A stretch of DNA of 64,000 nt from Epiperipatus broadwayi (taxonomy: Eukaryota > Onychophora > Udeonychophora > Euonychophora > Peripatidae). The notes beneath the pieces are model-generated. The model worked only from the letters and a program-made list of their open reading frames with translations, had not been told where the DNA came from and did no database searches. This document shows positions 58,320-64,000 of the stretch, piece by piece. The translations under genes were made by a program, and so were the position numbers. The first letter of the stretch is position 1, and each line of letters starts with the position of its first letter. The DNA lies in the NCBI GenBank assembly GCA_028023455.1, contig JAQFVV010012405.1:9507923-9571922 (forward strand). The letters are read 5' to 3'.

Positions 58320-60475
58320 TTCTATCAATCAATTTTGCAATAACTAAAAAAAAAAAAACAACTAAAAAGTATTCTGTGAACCACAAAATACATCCATATA
58401 TAAAAATGCTGGTCGATTTCTCTGTTTATTTGATATTTTGTTTGTGATGTCTTTTAGTTTCTTCAGTAGCAAACTTTTTTCTAAAATACTTCAACACCAT
58501 ATCTAATTGTAGTTCTTCAATATATTCTATTCTCTACCATATTTTTCCATTGTATGTAATCAATATTGTACATATTTCAAAAAGACTGTGATAATCCTTA
58601 TATGCAAATGGAGTCTAATCTCTCCACAACAACTATAAACGCCCGAAGTTTTGCTTGTTTCATCACTGAATACTGAAGTTATAAATATTTCATCATTTTT
58701 TTTCTTGGGCAACAAATATATTAAACCATTTGTTTTTATATGTCTAAAAATTAGTTCATTAAAATAAATTCTTTATTTTGCTTGGTAAAAATCTTATATT
58801 TTCATTATTTTTTCTAGTTGCCTTGCCTGTATGTAGAGAATATATTAATTCTTTATATTTTTTATACATTCCTCATACACCTTCGTCCATTGTTACTGCA
58901 TATTTTTTCTCTTTTACCCTATTTTAATTTGTATTTTTTTTATAGTTTTTCTATAAAATATCTTAGATCATTCCTTCTTTGTTGAACATTCCAAAATTAT
59001 TGTAGAGACACAGAAATAAAAATAATGACTAAACCTGGAAATAATAATTTATTTGTAAATAAGAACCCACATTTGAAAAAGTGGATAGAATGTATAAATG
59101 ATTTATATGATAGAAACAGCAAAGACAGGTAGATAACGATGAAATAGGTTGTAATCAATGCAGAAAGAAAATTGCTAAAATATTAACTGTTATGAAAATT
59201 GATAATAAGGAAATTAAAAGATTGCCGAACTTAGTAAAAATTTTGAGAAACAAAAAAAAATTTGAAAATAGGCTATTAGATTTTCCTTCTCCCACAGTTA
59301 CAATTCAAAAAAGAAAAATGCTGAATGCAATAAAATTAGAAGATTTTAAAACAATAATTTTAATTTCATGTGCCTAAAGTTTTATTGATAGTTATAAGTA
59401 GGCGAAGTTCTAATAAATTACATGCTAGTATTTAAAATAATACCTTAAACATAGTAAGAGTAGGTACCAAGAGAAAAATTGGAATAATGAAATTTGTTAT
59501 CCGGTTTTATATATAATAATTTTACAAACCTATGAAACCTCAAAGTACGGTATTTTTTAAAATTTAATTAATTCTTTGCTATTATATCATCGTCCAAACA
59601 CTTTTGCTGACAAAATGATATCAACTTCCACTTCTTTTTGAGTTTTTATTAAAATGGCAATTATAGACAATTATATTCACCAGCTTCACCATTAATTTAT
59701 TAGTTGTTATTACAGGCTAAATTTACTTTGGTCTTAAATAATCTTTATAAATTTTTCACTGTATTATTTTTGTAAATTTTAAATTTATTATAAGTTTGTA
59801 ATATAAAGTTAAATGACACATTAAAATCTTGTATGTAATAATTTCAGGTGCCGATGAAATTATTATATACATATGTAGAGAAGAAAAAAAAAGAGAGACA
59901 TAGTGCATTCCAATTTGTTTTATTGATCTTCAAGACATATTAGATAAATAAATTTTTAATATCCTAGGTATATTGATAAAAACTATACATTGGAAGATAC
60001 ATTTATTATGGAATGTATAAATATAAAATGATTTTTGTAAGGTTCAGTGATTTTATAATGTAAGAGAAAAAATAACAAAAATTGACTTTTTCCGTTTTAT
60101 TTAATATACCTTTAGATAAATTATTAAGTGATTGTTTTTTAAAAAGGAAAGAAATAGCACTGATAATATTGGCAAATGGGAGGGAGGCGTCATTGTATTA
60201 TATTTACCATGGCAATACATTGATTAATGAAGAGATAAGTTTACAAAAAGTTATATAGGTTTGACAGAAATTGTAGAAATCTGGAATACAAGCAAATGCA
60301 AATAAAAAAGTAAGGCTTTACAAATAAGTTGTGAGAAGAAAAACTCAAAAGTTAGCACTAAAAAGAAAGTTATAAAGTATAATTGTGGTTTCAAATAGTT
60401 AAAAAGTTGATAATGAATTGTGAAAGTAACCCTAAAAATAAGTAAAAATTGTATTTTGATAAATTAATTATTTAA
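58320..60475. other. No firm feature
   Basis: AT-rich. A plus-strand run reading LKKWIECINDLYD near 59075-59113 resembles the region upstream of RTE RTs, so an old RTE piece may lie at about 59040-59380, but I cannot align the rest. Confidence 0.35.
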
Positions 60476-60479
60476 TAAA

Positions 60480-61095
60480 GGCTAATTGTTATTGATTATG
60501 ATGAGTTAGAAGAAGTTAACAGCTACATATACTTTGGTTAGATTATTAATACAGATGAAAACATAATGGATGAAATTAATCATAGAATTAAATGTGGTTG
60601 GAGTGCTTTTGGTAGAAATAACTTGATACTAAAAAAGAAATATGCCTATGTGTTTGAAAAGAAAGGATTTAAATAAATGTGTTTTACCAGTTCTTACTTA
60701 TGAATCTCAGACTTGGACACTTAATAGAAGAGAAATGCAGAGACTTCAGACCACTCAAAGAAGTATGGAGAGATGCATGTTGGGAGGAACAAGAAGAGAT
60801 CGAAAATGCAATATATGGGTAAGAGAACAAAAAGTTGTTACCGGCCTCAATGAAAAAAATAAAAGACTGAAGTGGAGTTGGGCTGGACATATTGCTAGAA
60901 AAGATGATAATAGGTGGACAATTGAAATCTTAAATTGGATTCTAAGAGATTGTAAAAGACTCTGAAAGAGATTATATGTGAGATGGATGGATGCAATAAG
61001 AAAGTGTGCAGGGGTGATGTGGAGAAGATGGATTGAACTTGGAGAGATCTTCATCCTGTAGTGGATTGATAATGGTTGTTAATGATGATAATGAA
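60480..61095 (+). pseudogene. RTE-type LINE, C-terminal third
   Basis: 60500-60640 gives YIYFG, IINTDENIMDEINHRIK and SAFGRNN in broken frames. Frame 60642-60965 then reads NKCVLPVLTYESQTWTLNRR, MQRLQTTQRSMERCMLGGT, IWVREQ, RLKWSWAGHIARKDDNRWT. After a stop the tail RWMDAIRKCAGVMW and RRWIELGE follows with an internal deletion relative to 38155-38405. It ends in GATTGATAATGG and a short ATG-type tail. The longest RTE frame here, still 5'-truncated and broken. Confidence 0.8.
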
Positions 61096-61099
61096 TTGT

Positions 61100-62195
61100 T
61101 ATTTTATAGTATGTGAAAATTAAATTTAAAAAAAGATTATTAGACAATGTTAAGCAAAAGGCAGATAATTAGAAAAAATGAGAAAAAAATATTGGAAGCT
61201 TTAAAAATGTAGGTTTGAAAAATAGAGGAAAAGTTGAAAAATTAAGATTTGCAATGTAAAACATTTTTAAAAAATAAGTAATATGTGTTTTAAAAATTAT
61301 TTTTGATGAAAAAGATAGAGACGTTTAGACATGCATCTGAGATATAACATATATGTTATGGAAAGCATGCAATCAAAATGTGTGCCTTAACTGGAAATTC
61401 AGCAAGTTTAATAAGTGGATCAACAATATGAACTACATAGAATCTTCCTGCTAAACATAGGTATATCATTAATAATTGGGAACTATTTGAAAATATTGCA
61501 TCAACATTTGAGACTATTTTGAAATACAAGCTGAAAACAACTATACAGAAGATGAGGAAAAAATAATGACATTAAAGAGGAAAATATGTATATATCTTAG
61601 AAGTATAGAATAAAAATTAAGATGGTTTGGAAAAAGTTCAGCATATATAAGCAATGATTGTTATCAAGGTTTAATTTTTAAAATACATTTTTTATCGTTT
61701 AGCCTTTCATTATAATTTTTGATAAAAATTATTTTAGTAATTGCTTAAACTTATAATAGCAATATTTGATATTTTTATTCAGCATTACATTTTTCATTCT
61801 TTTAATTTTTAATATTTTCCATTGCATTGCCATCTGTAATTCATTTGAACATTTATCATTTGTTGTTGTTGTTGCTAAATATTTAAAATAAAAGAAACAC
61901 ATTAAATATATCATTTTTAATTGCAATCTTGTTGATTAAACAAATAATTGTTTTTTCAAGGTGTTCAACACTTTTTCCACTCTTTTTGCATTGCTTTTTT
62001 CAAATGTTAAAAAAATAAATTCACTTATGTAATTTTCACAATATTTTATTTAACTTCCCTATAACACTTTCAAATCTCTTAATAGATTTGAAGAAAATTG
62101 CTAGACAAATAAAACTGTTAGGAAAATTAAAAGTCTATTTTTTTATTATTTATTTCATTAATATCCAAGTAGCTGCCTAAATATTGAGATAACTG
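61100..62195. other. No recognised feature
   Basis: AT-rich; nothing identified beyond a possible decayed RTE 5' flank. Confidence 0.4.
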
Positions 62196-62199
62196 GAAG

Positions 62200-63975
62200 A
62201 TTGCAGTAATAATATCAATTTTTAAGAAAGGTGATGAAGAAGATATTAAAATTATAGTCATATTTTAAAATACAGGCATACCACTCTTATATATATATAT
62301 ATTTTACAAAATCGTAATGTTTACAAGTAACATTGGATTTTAATCACTCTAAAAAGCAAGCTGATTTATAAATGGTTTTAGCACACGGAATCACTTTCAC
62401 GTATTGAGAGAAGTTATAGAAATGATTAATAAATATTAGATGCCATTATGCATTGACTTTATTAGATTATGAAAATACATTGATTCTATAAGCATTTCTT
62501 TAGTGATTAAAGTATTGTATCATCAAAATATAAGCCTAGGATAATGTCATATTCTGAAGTATATTTGTCACAATGGAAGGGAATTGATTGTATTGCATTG
62601 TGATGCTAAGATCACAATTGAAAAGGATACATGACAGAATGATTCCATTTCTCCAAAAAAATTTATAGCAGTTTTATAAAAAATATATTGTGGACTAAAA
62701 TAGGAAACAAAGAGAACAAAGGTAAACTGAGATTTTAAAATCATCTATGATATGGTTATTTTTGTAAATAATGAGCTTTAAGAAATGTTACAAGAGCTAT
62801 CAGATGAAAGTAAAATTAAAAATCAATACTAAAAAATCTAATTTTAATATTCAATTGATTTTTTCAGAGGAAGAAAGGAAAGATTGATAGTCATGAATTA
62901 GAGGAGATAAATATCTTGATCAAATTATTAATACAGATAGAAATTATTAATGCAGATAGAAACATAATGGATGATTTCCAAATTCTCTATACAGTAGAGC
63001 CACCAAGTACAAGCCTTCATAATCAATGGATGCAGGAAGGCTTGTTCATAAAATCTCTAACTAGTGCCTACTTTTCAAAAATCATAGTCACCATTATCCT
63101 ATGGTAAGGATAGGTATAAAACCAGCAAAACATCATTTGATCAGCATTTCATAAGCTCCTAGCTTTATAGTTAACCAAATAGTAAAAGGGGTCTGCTGGA
63201 GGGTTGAAGTAGATCCTATGATCTAGGCACAGTGTTGTCAAATCCAAGGCTCCTCATTGATAAAATCCACAAGTTAGAAACTAGTCTGGGGATGTTGGAT
63301 AAGTAGGCACTAGATAGGGATTTTATGAACAAACAGTCCTGCATCTATTGATTACAAAGGCTTGCACTTGGTGGCACTACTGTTTGGAGAGTTTGGTACT
63401 CTTATTAACAGCATGTGTAAGCATATAAAATAGTGATCATATAATGGATGAAATTAATTATAGAATTAAATTTTGATGGAAAGCCTTTGGTAGAAATAAC
63501 TTAGTATTAAAAATATATATACCTATGTATTTGAAAAAAAAATATAGATGTTTTTAACCATTTTTCATTTATAAATCTGAGAATTGAACATTTAATAGAA
63601 GAATGATATAGAGAGTTCAGAACACTCAATAAAGGCTGGAATGATTTGTGTTAAAAGTTTAAAGAAGAAAGACCAAAAACAAAATACATAGCTTAGAGAC
63701 CAAACTGGTCTTACTGATATCATTAAAAGAACTAAGAGACTGAAATGAAGTTTGCTAGAAGACATAATAATACAAGAACTGTTGAAATTGAAAAGGGATT
63801 CCAAGATAATGCAATGGGAAGAAAATTCATGTGAGATTGATGAATGAAGTATTGGAAGTGTTCTGGTGTGATGTGAAAAATGATAACTATGGATCAGCGA
63901 AACTGGTTTAAACCCCCAAGTTTCCTTTATCCTGCAGTGAGTTATAATATATGAACATCATGATGATGATTTCAT
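62200..63975 (+). pseudogene. Long decayed RTE copy interrupted by a MITE
   Basis: FKKGDEEDIK near 62221-62250 marks the RT fingers; a DSHELEEINILIKL-like stretch and NADRNIMDDF (62890-62977) the linker; then, after the MITE, IMDEINYRIKF and KAFGRNNLVLK (63440-63510) and the C-terminal tail to about 63960, ending in CATGATGATGAT. Many stops. Collinear with the order seen in 34395-35330 plus 60480-61095. Confidence 0.7.
62978..63396. mobile_element. MITE, 419 bp, with long terminal inverted repeats
   Basis: The left end (CCAAATTCTCTATACAGTAG, then GCCACCAAGT, CAAGCC, GATGCAGGA) is mirrored by the right end over about 100 bases with few mismatches. No coding capacity. It lies within the RTE copy. 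No convincing target duplication, so the superfamily is open. Confidence 0.8.
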
Positions 63976-64000
63976 GATTTAAATTCACAAATTTATTTTA

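Noticed and set aside
59192-59377. 61-codon frame near a possible RTE remnant
   Set aside because: Only a short upstream stretch resembles RTE; this frame itself does not align with any motif I know.

Overview
The window is AT-rich animal (metazoan) DNA with no intact host protein-coding gene. The repeat content fits an invertebrate and most plausibly a cephalopod mollusc. It holds many decayed RTE-type LINEs ending in short ATG/ATC-type repeats, several Penelope-like elements (PLEs), tRNA-like repeats, a hAT transposon, foldback elements and microsatellites. The organism call is inference; no single sequence proves it. Every long coding signal traces to a mobile element, and all carry stops or frameshifts.

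Left part (2.57-15.34 kb): a minus-strand LTR retrotransposon with very long LTRs (about 3.7-3.85 kb each without later insertions). Read in its own direction it has a 5' LTR, a TGGCGCC primer-binding site, a gag-like start, an Ig - fibronectin III - Ig segment of the titin/twitchin type, the C-terminal end of an integrase, and a 3' LTR. Protease, RT, RNase H and the integrase core are missing. This looks like a non-autonomous element that captured part of a muscle giant-protein mRNA. A PLE of 2.64 kb later inserted into its right LTR. The left LTR keeps the empty site, so the 15-bp target duplication and both PLE ends can be read exactly.

Middle part (16-39 kb): mostly featureless AT-rich DNA with foldback elements, a 1.08-kb element with terminal inverted repeats, RTE 3' ends, a 117-bp x 3 tandem repeat that stays open in one frame, a 72-nt tRNA-Gly(TCC)-like gene, and a 455-bp repeat (33.69-34.33 kb) that ends in a well-formed type I hammerhead ribozyme motif and starts over at the predicted cleavage point, as animal retrozymes do.

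Right part (39.7-64 kb): a second PLE (minus strand) split by a 2.52-kb hAT element with a recognisable 8-bp target duplication; a third PLE remnant with a palindromic pair of hammerhead repeats inside it; a PLE-related terminal repeat swollen by an internal minisatellite; tRNA-like pseudogenes; and several RTE copies, one broken by a MITE.

Two themes tie the window together. First, all three PLEs are bracketed by inverted repeats, and in two of them a hammerhead-like core lies at the 3' end in the sense orientation. The same kind of ribozyme appears in short non-coding repeats nearby. Second, nesting is deep enough to order events: the LTR element preceded PLE1, PLE-B preceded the hAT element, and an RTE copy preceded the MITE.
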